Part shown: piece by piece, positions 10,180 through 16,970 of the stretch
How positions within the stretch are numbered: position 1 is the first letter of the stretch
Layout of the letters: each line of letters opens with the position of its first letter
NCBI RefSeq assembly: GCF_029813835.1
Contig: NZ_JARVKV010000015.1
Span: 32,656-96,655, forward strand
From: Streptomyces sp. DH37
GTDB taxonomy: Bacteria > Actinomycetota > Actinomycetes > Streptomycetales > Streptomycetaceae
Length of the DNA: 64,000 nucleotides
Direction: 5' to 3'
Made by a program: the position numbers and the translations under genes
Notes under the pieces: model-generated
Told to the model about the DNA's origin: nothing
Seen by the model: the letters and a program-made list of their open reading frames with translations, nothing else
Database searches by the model: none

Positions 10180-10376
10180 CAGGGGGGACTCCGCCCGACC
10201 CCGGTGCGGCCGGCCCTATCGCGGGTCTGCTGCGCGTGGGTTCCCGGCTTCCGCACTCGGTCCGTGGGGCCTCTGTCCGTACCGGACCTCCTCTCGGAGG
10301 CTGCCGGTCAGGTCTCGCGGGCCGTTGATTCCTTTGTACTCCACGACGGGAGGAAGTGGAACCTTTCCCCGTGGAC
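10180..10376. ncRNA. candidate 6S-like small RNA (scr3559-type) region
   Basis: This gap between convergent genes is rich in pairing. CCGGCCC (10210-10216) pairs with GGGCCG (10319-10324), the flanking GCGGG and CTCGC pair inside it, and an apical hairpin ACCGGACCTCC/GGAGGCTGCCGGT lies at about 10280-10308. A terminator-like hairpin CCACG...CGTGG follows at about 10341-10374. In S. coelicolor a 6S-like RNA (scr3559) is reported, as I recall, between the orthologues of these two flanking genes. Boundaries and strand are not decided by the sequence. Confidence 0.4.
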
Positions 10377-10410
10377 GTTCACTTTCCCCCTCAAACACTT
10401 CCCCGAGGTT

Positions 10411-10456
10411 CCCTGCTGATCTCCGCTGATCCCTGCTGATCCCTGCTGATTCCTGC
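10411..10456. repeat. 10-bp tandem repeat, four units plus a partial one
   Basis: Units CCCTGCTGAT, CTCCGCTGAT, CCCTGCTGAT and CCCTGCTGAT occupy 10411-10450 without gaps, followed by a partial TCCTGC. Located just beyond the stop of the HAD gene, between convergent genes. Confidence 0.9.
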
Positions 10457-10468
10457 CGGTCGCAGGGC

Positions 10469-11317
10469 TCACACGGCGCCGAAACGGGCGCGGCGCCGGC
10501 TCGCGTACCACACCAGGCCGGCGGTGGCCGCCGCCGCGCCCACCGCCACCGCCGCCGCCACCGCGGGGCGCTGGGGCATGGTGAACGCGGGCACCCGCTG
10601 CTTGAGGCGGACCGGGCGCTGGAAGGTGAGGATCGGCCAGTCCCGGGCCACCGCCTCCCGGCGCAGCGTCCGGTCGGGGTTGACGGCGTGCGGGTGGCCG
10701 ACCGCCTCCAGCATCGGTATGTCGGTGGCCGAGTCGCTGTAGGCGTAGCAGCGCGAGAGGTCGTATCCCTCGGACTCCGCCAGCTCGCGCACGGCCTCCG
10801 CCTTGGTCGGACCGTACGCGTAGTACTCCACCTCGCCCGTGAAGCAGCCGTCCTCGACGACCATGCGCGTCGCCACGACGCGGTCCGCGCCGATCAGCTC
10901 CCCGATCGGCTCCACCACCTCCGCTCCCGAGGTGCTCACGATCACGACGTCGCGCCCGGCGAGATGGTGCTCCTCGATGAGGGAGGCGGCCTCGTCGTAG
11001 ATGATCGGGTCGATGAGCTCGTGGATCGTCTCGGCGACGATCTCCCTGACCTGCTGGACGTTCCAGCCGCGGCACAGCGCGGACAGGTAGGCGCGCATCC
11101 GTTCCATCTGGTCGTGGTCGGCGCCGCCCACGAGGAACACGAACTGGGTGTACGCGGTGCGCAGCGCGGCGCGCCGATTGATCAGCCCGCCCTGGTAGAA
11201 GGACTTGCCGAAGGTGAGCGTGCTCGACTTCGCGATGACCGTCTTGTCCAGGTCGAAGAAGGCAGCGGTGCGCGGCAGCGAGTGGTTTTCCACGAGCTGA
11301 GCATATGCGCCCACCAT
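10469..11317 (-). CDS. HAD-IB family phosphatase with C-terminal membrane anchor
   Basis: About 282 residues. HAD motif I is FFDLDKTVIAKSS, motif II is VVIVSTSGAEVV, and motif III/IV is CYAYSDSATDIPMLE, so the SerB-like (HAD-IB) catalytic set is intact. A C-terminal hydrophobic helix (PAVAAAVAVGAAAATAGLVW) followed by RRRAR indicates a tail anchor. Streptomyces orthologues have been called morphological-differentiation-associated proteins; the substrate is unknown. The start is uncertain: ATG at 11317 gives MVGAYAQLVENHS but has no clear ribosome site, and an ATG at 11380 would add 21 residues. The gene is divergent from the Flp/Tad locus. Confidence 0.88.
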   Translation of the reverse strand: MVGAYAQLVENHSLPRTAAFFDLDKTVIAKSSTLTFGKSFYQGGLINRRAALRTAYTQFVFLVGGADHDQMERMRAYLSALCRGWNVQQVREIVAETIHELIDPIIYDEAASLIEEHHLAGRDVVIVSTSGAEVVEPIGELIGADRVVATRMVVEDGCFTGEVEYYAYGPTKAEAVRELAESEGYDLSRCYAYSDSATDIPMLEAVGHPHAVNPDRTLRREAVARDWPILTFQRPVRLKQRVPAFTMPQRPAVAAAVAVGAAAATAGLVWYASRRRARFGAV

Positions 11318-11439
11318 TCGGCGTAAGGTGGGGCGCGTGGGTTTGCCTGAGAAGGCTCTCGGGTACACCATGGAAGTCACGGATCGTTCGCGACCGTGCT
11401 ACCCCGGTCCGGCTCCTCCCCCCCCGAGTCGGCCGTGGA

Positions 11440-11474
11440 GACGACCCCCGCTCTCCCCCCCGGCGGGGGTCGTC
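11440..11474. terminator. 12-bp-stem hairpin in the tad-locus leader
   Basis: GACGACCCCCGC (11440-11451) and GCGGGGGTCGTC (11463-11474) form a perfect stem around an 11-nt C-rich loop. It sits between the divergent HAD and ssd genes. It could be an attenuator or the end of a short leader transcript. Confidence 0.55.
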
Positions 11475-11630
11475 GCATGTCCGGACGCGTTTCGCGTCCT
11501 CGGGGCCCTCGGGCGGCCCCCTCCCCGGCTCTCTCCGGCCTTCGGCGGCGCGGCTCCCCGGCCCTCATGATCCGTCACTCTGCGTATTCGTCACTCCGCT
11601 TGTATGGGGCCACTCGTTTGGGTGAGCGAG

Positions 11631-11657
11631 TTATTCACAACTGCCGAGTTGTCCACG
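11631..11657 (+). promoter_or_regulatory. two DnaA-box-like 9-mers upstream of the tad locus
   Basis: TTATTCACA (11631-11639) fits TTATNCACA, and TTGTCCACG (11649-11657) differs by one base from the Streptomyces consensus TTGTCCACA. They share orientation and are spaced 18 bp start to start, about 110-135 bp before the ssd start. DnaA binding is inferred only. Confidence 0.4.
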
Positions 11658-11767
11658 CATTTGGGTCAAGATCATCGAGTTTTTCCGTTCCCCGGCACGG
11701 TGATTGAGCACGGCGTTCGCGGATCTCCCGCGAACTGGAGAGCAGGAATCCGGAAGGGGAACGGGAC

Positions 11768-12871
11768 GTGACCGGAAGCATCCTGATCGTCACCGAGGAC
11801 GAGAAACTGCTGGACGACCTGCTGCGCCTGTGCGCGGCGGCCGGGGCCGAGGCGGAGGTGGCGCACGGCGGGCCGCCGGTGCCGGGCGGCTGGGAGAGCG
11901 CCCCGCTGGTGCTGGTCGGCGACGACCGGGCCGGCCCGCTGGCCGGCGCGGCGCGTGCGCCCGCGCGCCGGCCCGGGGTGCTGCTCGTCGGCCGGGACCT
12001 GGACGACCCCGGTGTCTGGCGGCGCGGCATGGGGATCGGCGCGGAGCACGTGGTGCTCCTGCCCGACGGCGAGTCCTGGCTCACCGGCCGGATCGCCGAC
12101 GCGGCCGAGGGAGCGGGGCGGCAGGCGCTGACCGTCGGGGTGATGGGCGGCCGGGGCGGAGCCGGGGCCTCGACCCTGGCCTGCGCCCTGGCGGTCACGG
12201 CGGCGCGCGCGGGACACCGCACGATGCTCGTCGACGGCGACCCGCTCGGCGGCGGACTCGACATCCTGCTCGGTGGAGAGCGGGCGGAGGGCCTGCGCTG
12301 GCCCGCGTTCGCCGACTCGCGCGGCCGGGTCGGCGGCGTGGCGCTGGAGGAGTCCCTGCCCAGGGCGCACGGCCTGCGGGTGCTCAGCTGGGACAGGGGG
12401 GAGAGCGCGGCCGTACCGCCCGAGGCGGTGCGCGCGGTCCTGGGCGCGGCCAGACGGCGCGGCGGTGTGGTCGTGGTGGACCTGCCGCGGCGGCTGGACG
12501 AGGCGGTCGCCGAGGCGCTGGCGCAGCTCGACCTCGGCCTGCTGGTCGTACCCGCCGAGCTGCGGGCGGTCGCGGCGGCGCAGCGGATCGCCTCCCGGGT
12601 GGGCATGGTGCTGCGGGACCTGCGGGTGGTGGTGCGCGACCCCTCCGGGCCGGGGCTGGACGGTGAGGAGATCGCCCGGCTGCTCGGACTGCGGCTCGCC
12701 GGCGAGCTCCCCGCCGAGGGCGGCCTGCCGGCGGCGGTGGACGCCGGACGGCCGCCCGGCGGGGACGCGCGCGGCCCGCTGGCCCGGTTCTGCGCGGAGT
12801 TCTGGGCCCGCGCGCTGCCGGAGGGCGGCGGGGCACGGCCCTCCGGCGGCCGGGGGAGCGTGGCCGTATGA
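11768..12871 (+). CDS. ssd: Ssd/CpaE-like septum-site/Flp-pilus localisation ATPase
   Basis: 367 residues. Residues 1-115 look like a receiver-like domain (SILIVTEDEKLLDDLL, PLVLVGDDRAG) lacking the usual phosphoacceptor context. Residues about 120-345 form a MinD/ParA-type ATPase with a degenerate P-loop, MGGRGGAGAST, in which Ala replaces the Lys before Ser, and TMLVDGDPLGGGLDILLG. Such proteins, CpaE in Tad systems and Ssd in actinobacteria, help place pilus or division machinery. The loss of the P-loop Lys suggests weak or no ATP hydrolysis. First gene of the tad operon. GTG start at 11768 after GGAACGGGAC. The stop overlaps the tadA start by 4 bp. Confidence 0.9.
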   Translation: MTGSILIVTEDEKLLDDLLRLCAAAGAEAEVAHGGPPVPGGWESAPLVLVGDDRAGPLAGAARAPARRPGVLLVGRDLDDPGVWRRGMGIGAEHVVLLPDGESWLTGRIADAAEGAGRQALTVGVMGGRGGAGASTLACALAVTAARAGHRTMLVDGDPLGGGLDILLGGERAEGLRWPAFADSRGRVGGVALEESLPRAHGLRVLSWDRGESAAVPPEAVRAVLGAARRRGGVVVVDLPRRLDEAVAEALAQLDLGLLVVPAELRAVAAAQRIASRVGMVLRDLRVVVRDPSGPGLDGEEIARLLGLRLAGELPAEGGLPAAVDAGRPPGGDARGPLARFCAEFWARALPEGGGARPSGGRGSVAV

Positions 12872-14091
12872 GCGCGCGTACGGAGATCCGCGCGGGCGCG
12901 CGCAGGGGCACGGAGGCGAGTGGCGGAGCGGTCGCTCCGCGGACACTGGTGGACGCGGTGCGCCTGCGGCTGGCGGAGACCGGCGCCGAGCCCACTCCCG
13001 CCCGGGTCGCGGCGGCGCTGCGGGCCCAGGGACGGCTGCTCGGGGACAGCGCGGTGCTGGGCGTGGTCGAGGCGCTGCGGTCGGAGATGGTCGGAGCCGG
13101 GCCGCTGGAACCGCTGCTGGCCGAGCCGGACGTGACGGACGTCCTGGTGACCGCTCCGGACGAGGTCTGGGTGGACCGGGGCGGCGGGGTGGAGCGCACC
13201 GCGGTCCGCTTCCCCGACGCTGCGGCGGTGCGCAGGCTGGCCCAGCGGCTGGCCACGTCGGCGGGGCGGCGGCTGGACGACGCCCGTCCCTGGGTGGACG
13301 CCCGGCTCCCGGACGGCACGCGGCTGCACGCGGTGCTGCCCCCGGTGGCGGTCGGCTGCACGTGCCTGTCCCTGCGGGTGGTGCGGCCCCGGGCGTTCGC
13401 CCTGCCGGAGTTGGTGGCGGCCGGGACGGTGCCGCCCGGCGGGGACGGGCTGCTGCGGGCGGTCCTGGACGCCCGGCTGTCGTTCCTGGTCAGCGGGGGT
13501 ACGGGTTCGGGCAAGACGACGCTGCTGTCGACCCTGCTGGGGCTCGTGGGGCCGGGGGAGCGGATCGTCCTGGCCGAGGACTCCGCCGAACTGCGCCCCG
13601 ACCATCCGCACGTGGTGCGGCTGGAGACCCGTCCGGCCAACCAGGAGGGCGCGGGCCGGGTCGCCCTGCGGGACCTGGTACGGCAGGCGCTGCGCATGAG
13701 GCCGGACCGGCTCGTGGTCGGCGAGGTGCGCGGCGCGGAGGTGACGGATCTGCTGGCCGCGCTGAACACCGGCCACGAGGGCGGCTGCGGGACGGTCCAC
13801 GCCAACGCGGCGGCCGACGTGCCGGCCCGGCTGGAGGCGCTGGGCACCACGGCCGGGCTCGACCGGGCCGCGCTGCACAGTCAGCTCGCGGCGGCGCTGT
13901 CGGTGGTGGTCCATCTGGCGAGGGACCGCCGGGGCCGGAGGCGGATCGCCGAGATCCACGTGCTGGAGCAGGACCGGTACGGCCTGGTGGTGACCGTACC
14001 GGCGGCCGTGTGGGGGCCGGACGGCTTCCTGCGGGAACGGGGCTGGCCACGGCTGGAGCGGCTGTGCGCACGGGGCGGCGGTGCGCTGTGA
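12868..14091 (+). CDS. tadA: TadA/CpaF-type secretion ATPase
   Basis: 407-residue GspE/VirB11-superfamily ATPase that would power assembly of the Flp pilus at the inner face of the membrane. Walker A is GGTGSGKTTLLS (residues about 210-221), the Asp box region is IVLAEDSAELRP, Walker B is RPDRLVVGEVRGAE, and the His box is GHEGGCGTVHANAA. All catalytic motifs look intact. The N-terminal domain (PLEPLLAEPDVTDVLV) is standard for CpaF. The ATG at 12868 overlaps the ssd stop, and the stop overlaps the tadB GTG, so the three are translationally coupled. Confidence 0.95.
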   Translation: MSARTEIRAGARRGTEASGGAVAPRTLVDAVRLRLAETGAEPTPARVAAALRAQGRLLGDSAVLGVVEALRSEMVGAGPLEPLLAEPDVTDVLVTAPDEVWVDRGGGVERTAVRFPDAAAVRRLAQRLATSAGRRLDDARPWVDARLPDGTRLHAVLPPVAVGCTCLSLRVVRPRAFALPELVAAGTVPPGGDGLLRAVLDARLSFLVSGGTGSGKTTLLSTLLGLVGPGERIVLAEDSAELRPDHPHVVRLETRPANQEGAGRVALRDLVRQALRMRPDRLVVGEVRGAEVTDLLAALNTGHEGGCGTVHANAAADVPARLEALGTTAGLDRAALHSQLAAALSVVVHLARDRRGRRRIAEIHVLEQDRYGLVVTVPAAVWGPDGFLRERGWPRLERLCARGGGAL

Positions 14092-15008
14092 CGGCGGCCG
14101 GAACGCAGATCGGGTCGCAGCCCGAGGCGGTGTACGCGGGGTCGGTGTGCGCGGCGATGGCGTGTGCCGGAGTGGTGGGCCGGCTGCTGGGCCGTCCCGG
14201 GGAGGGGCTGCGGCGGGCTCGGCTGCTGTGCGCCGACGGTGCCGAACCGGTGCCCCGGTGGAGCGGCCCGGGAGGCCCGGCGGTGGAGGCCGTCGCACGG
14301 ACGGCGCGCCGGCTCGGGGCTCGGGTGGGCCGCGCGGGGTGGTGCCTGGCGGCCGGGGCGCTGCTGGCGGTGCTGGGGGAGTCGGTGCTGCCGCTGCTGG
14401 CCGGTGCGGTGGCCGTACCGCTGCTCGGGCGCCGGCTGCGCGGGCGTGAACGGCGTCGTGCGGAGGAGGCGAGGGAGGCCGCCGTCATCGACCTGTGCTC
14501 GGCGGTGGCCGGTGAGCTGCGGGCGGGTCGTACGCCGGAGCGGGCTCTGCTGGCGACGGGCATGCCCGGCTTCGGGGACGCGGGAGCGGCGGTGCTGGCG
14601 GCGGCCCGCTTCGGCGGTGACGTGCCGGACGCGCTGCGGCAGGCGGCCCGGCAGAAGGGCGCGGGCGGGCTCGGCGGGGTGGCCGCCTGCTGGCAGGTGG
14701 CGGTGGACGGGGGCGCGGGGCTCGCGGACGGGCTGGACCGGGTGGCCGGTTCGCTGCGCGCGGAGCGCGACCAACGGGAGGAACTGCGCGCCCAGTTGGC
14801 GGGCCCGCGGTCCACGGCGCTGGTCCTGGCGCTGCTGCCGGCCTTCGGACTGCTGCTGGGAGGCGCCATGGGGGCGCGTCCACTGCACGTGCTGCTGCAC
14901 AGTCCGGCCGGATGGGCCTGCCTGGCGGGCGCCGGGTTGCTGGAGTGGGCCGGGTTGGCCTGGGTCTCCCGCATCGTCCGAACGGCCGAGAGGGGCGGAT
15001 CGGGATGA
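14088..15008 (+). CDS. tadB: TadB-like pilus assembly membrane protein
   Basis: 306 residues with a type II secretion F domain. Hydrophobic segments occur near residues 70-105 (WCLAAGALLAVLGESVLPLL) and at the C-terminus (two helices around LVLALLPAFGLLLGGAMGA and WACLAGAGLLEWAGLAW). Between them is the cytoplasmic F-type core (AVIDLCSAVAGELRAGRTPE, GGLGGVAACWQVAVDGGAGL). It forms the membrane platform with TadC and works with TadA. The GTG start overlaps the tadA stop (GTGA), and the stop overlaps the tadC ATG. Confidence 0.88.
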   Translation: MTAAGTQIGSQPEAVYAGSVCAAMACAGVVGRLLGRPGEGLRRARLLCADGAEPVPRWSGPGGPAVEAVARTARRLGARVGRAGWCLAAGALLAVLGESVLPLLAGAVAVPLLGRRLRGRERRRAEEAREAAVIDLCSAVAGELRAGRTPERALLATGMPGFGDAGAAVLAAARFGGDVPDALRQAARQKGAGGLGGVAACWQVAVDGGAGLADGLDRVAGSLRAERDQREELRAQLAGPRSTALVLALLPAFGLLLGGAMGARPLHVLLHSPAGWACLAGAGLLEWAGLAWVSRIVRTAERGGSG

Positions 15009-15916
15009 GCGGCGAGACTGTCCACAGGGTGTGGACAACATGTGCGGAGCCTTCCCTCTCCCTCTCCCCTTCCTTCCTCCTCTCCTCCTCGTTGTCGCTG
15101 CCCGCACTGCCCCCGCTGCCCCCGCTACCCGCGCTGTCGTTGTCGGCTGTCGCCCTGTGTCTGGCGGGCGGGGCGCCGGCGGTGAGACGGGTGCGGTGCC
15201 GGCGGCGGACCGCGGCACTGCTGGACGCCGGAGCCGGTGCGCCGACGCCGGCGCGTACGGCCGCGGTGCGATGGCGGCCACCGCTCCGCGAGGCGGCGGC
15301 GATGGCCGGGGCCGTCGCTCTGGGGGTGGCCCTGGTCGGCGGTCCGGCCGGCTGCCTGCTCGGACTGGTCGCGGCGTACGGCGTCCGGTGCCTGCTGCGC
15401 GGCCGGAAGGGGCGGGACGGGCCGGCGAGGCGATCATACAGGGATAAAAGGCAACAAACGGGCGGTGAGGGCGCCGAGTCGCGGGTGGCCGGTCAGTTGC
15501 CGATCATCGCGGAACTGCTCGCCGCCTGTCTGGCGGCCGGGTCGGGACCGGGCGAGGCGGCCGGGGCGGTGGGCGGCTCGGTGGGCGGCCCACTCGGCCG
15601 GCGGCTGGTGCGGGCGTCGGCCGAACTGCGCCTGGGCGGTGACCCGGCGGCCGTCTGGGGGCGGCTGGCGGAGTCGCCGGGAGCGGCGGGGCTGGCGCGG
15701 TGCCTGGAACGGGCGGGGACGACGGGGGTGCCCGCGGTGGAGCCGATGGGGCGGCTGGCCGCCGAGTGCCGGGCACGCCGGGCGCGGGCGGCCACGGAAC
15801 GGGCGCGGCGGGCGGCGGTCCTGGTCACCGGGCCGTTGGGGCTGTGCTTCCTGCCCGCCTTCCTGCTGGCCGGTGTGGTCCCGGTGGTCGTCGGCCTGGC
15901 TCGGTCACTGCTGTGA
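15005..15916 (+). CDS. tadC: TadC-like pilus assembly membrane protein
   Basis: 303 residues. Hydrophobic N-terminal segments (LSLPALPPLPPLPALSLSAV, AMAGAVALGVALVGGPAGCL) are followed by a type II secretion F domain (QLPIIAELLAACLAAGSGPG, AAVWGRLAESPGAAGLARCL). A C-terminal helix, LLAGVVPVVVGLARSLL, closes it. Partner of TadB in the Flp-pilus platform. ATGA overlap with tadB fixes the start. A short stretch with lower GC (around 15435-15460, encoding YRDKRQQT) marks the cytoplasmic linker. The second to ninth codons lie over an inverted pair of DnaA-box-like sequences. Confidence 0.85.
   Translation: MSGETVHRVWTTCAEPSLSLSPSFLLSSSLSLPALPPLPPLPALSLSAVALCLAGGAPAVRRVRCRRRTAALLDAGAGAPTPARTAAVRWRPPLREAAAMAGAVALGVALVGGPAGCLLGLVAAYGVRCLLRGRKGRDGPARRSYRDKRQQTGGEGAESRVAGQLPIIAELLAACLAAGSGPGEAAGAVGGSVGGPLGRRLVRASAELRLGGDPAAVWGRLAESPGAAGLARCLERAGTTGVPAVEPMGRLAAECRARRARAATERARRAAVLVTGPLGLCFLPAFLLAGVVPVVVGLARSLL
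15018..15038. promoter_or_regulatory. inverted pair of DnaA boxes inside tadC
   Basis: CTGTCCACA (15018-15026) and, on the other strand, TTGTCCACA (15038-15030, a perfect Streptomyces DnaA box) form an 8-3-8 inverted repeat (15019-15037). It lies within the first codons of tadC. Confidence 0.45.
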
Positions 15917-15996
15917 ACCGCCGTGGACGACGAGGGACGGGCCGCGTCCGGACCGGACGCGGCCGACGGACGAACGACGAGACGAAGGGGAGAACC

Positions 15997-16029
15997 ATGT
16001 CGGAACGGATCATGTCGGAACGGATCATG
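15997..16029 (+). repeat. 15-bp direct repeat duplicating the pilin start codon
   Basis: ATGTCGGAACGGATC occurs twice in tandem (15997-16011, 16012-16026), followed by a third ATG. The encoded leader begins MSERIMSERIM. Confidence 0.95.
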
Positions 16030-16281
16030 CCGGGGCGGTTCACGCGGGGACGGGCCGTGTGGGGAAGGAGCGTGTGGGGGCGGGTGCCCACGCGTCTGGG
16101 CCGGACCGCGCGCGGAGCGTGGAGCCGGGACGCGCAGGCCGGAATGAGCACCGCGGAGTACGCGGTGGGCACGATCGCCGCCGCCGGGTTCGCGGCGGTG
16201 CTCTACAAGATCGTCACCAGCGGACCGGTCTCCACGGCGATGCGGCAGTTGATCGAGCGAGCGCTCGATGCGGGCTTCTGA
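15997..16281 (+). CDS. Flp-type prepilin, DUF4244 family
   Basis: About 94 residues. A basic leader ends DAQAG, followed by MSTAEYAVGTIAAAGFAAVL. This is the class III (Flp) prepilin pattern: cleavage after Gly, Glu at +5, Tyr at +6, then one hydrophobic helix. It is the likely major pilin of the Tad locus. AAGGGGAGAACC precedes the first ATG. Codons 1-10 are a duplicated 15-bp unit, so three ATGs (15997, 16012, 16027) occur in frame. The gene is separated by 80 bp from tadC and overlaps the next gene by 14 bp. No prepilin peptidase is seen in the window. Confidence 0.88.
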   Translation: MSERIMSERIMPGRFTRGRAVWGRSVWGRVPTRLGRTARGAWSRDAQAGMSTAEYAVGTIAAAGFAAVLYKIVTSGPVSTAMRQLIERALDAGF

Positions 16282-16615
16282 GACGAGGGAGCGGGGCTAT
16301 GTCACCGCGGAGACCGCCGTGGTGGTGCCGTCCCTGATCGCTCTGCTCGGACTGCTGCTGTGGGGCGGGGCGGCCGTGGTCGCACAGGTCCGCTGCGTGG
16401 ACGCGGCGAGCGCGGGAGCGCGGGCGGCCGCGAGGGACGAGCCGCCCGAGAGGATTCGCCGGGCCGTGCGGGTGGTCGCGCCGCGGGGAGCGGAGGTGGA
16501 GCTGTCGCGGGAGGGCGAATTGGTGCGCGTACGGGTGACGGCGCGGGCCGCCGGTCCCGGCCCGCTGGGCGTGGACCTGGAGGCGGAGGCGGTGGCACAT
16601 GCGGAACCGGGGTGA
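16268..16615 (+). CDS. TadE-like minor pilin
   Basis: 115 residues. A short polar N-terminus ends RGYVTAETAVVVPSLIALLG, the TadE arrangement of a Glu within the start of a single transmembrane helix. A periplasmic or extracellular beta-rich domain follows (AEVELSREGELVRVRVTARA). Such pseudopilins are secreted and assembled with the Flp pilus. The start lies 14 bp inside the end of the pilin gene, and the end overlaps the next gene by 17 bp, so the three are a coupled set. Confidence 0.85.
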   Translation: MRASETRERGYVTAETAVVVPSLIALLGLLLWGGAAVVAQVRCVDAASAGARAAARDEPPERIRRAVRVVAPRGAEVELSREGELVRVRVTARAAGPGPLGVDLEAEAVAHAEPG

Positions 16616-16970
16616 CGGGCGGCGCCGGCGCGGCCTCGGGGACCGGGGCTCGGCCACGGTGTGGGCCGCGCTGTGCGGACTCGTGCTGTGCGCGGTGGCG
16701 GTGGGCGCACTGGCGCTGGGGCAGGCCGTCGTCACGCGTCACCGCGCGGGCGCGGCGGCGGACGCGGCAGCCCTCGCAGCGGCCGACCACGCCCTCCGGG
16801 GCGCCGGGGAGGCGTGCGCCGCCGCCCGGCGGGTGGCCGCCGCGCAGCGGGCGCGGGTGGTGCGCTGCCAGGTGCTGGGGGAGGTCGCCGACCTCACGGT
16901 GCGGGTGCGGGCGGGGCCGTACTCGGCCGGGGTGAGGGCCCGGGCGGGGCCTGCCGCAGCAACTCCGTGA
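16599..16970 (+). CDS. TadE/TadG-like protein of the helicase/secretion neighbourhood
   Basis: 123 residues: basic start, then DRGSATVWAALCGLVLCAVA, a TadG-like transmembrane segment with polar +residues, then RHRAGAAADAAALAAADHAL, the Ala/Asp-rich motif common to TadE/TadG-like actinobacterial proteins, and a short domain with two Cys. It matches the small pseudopilin family usually found between a Tad locus and a convergent DEAH helicase. Its last 77 bp overlap, tail to tail, with the 3' end of the helicase gene on the other strand. Confidence 0.82.
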   Translation: MRNRGDGRRRRGLGDRGSATVWAALCGLVLCAVAVGALALGQAVVTRHRAGAAADAAALAAADHALRGAGEACAAARRVAAAQRARVVRCQVLGEVADLTVRVRAGPYSAGVRARAGPAAATP

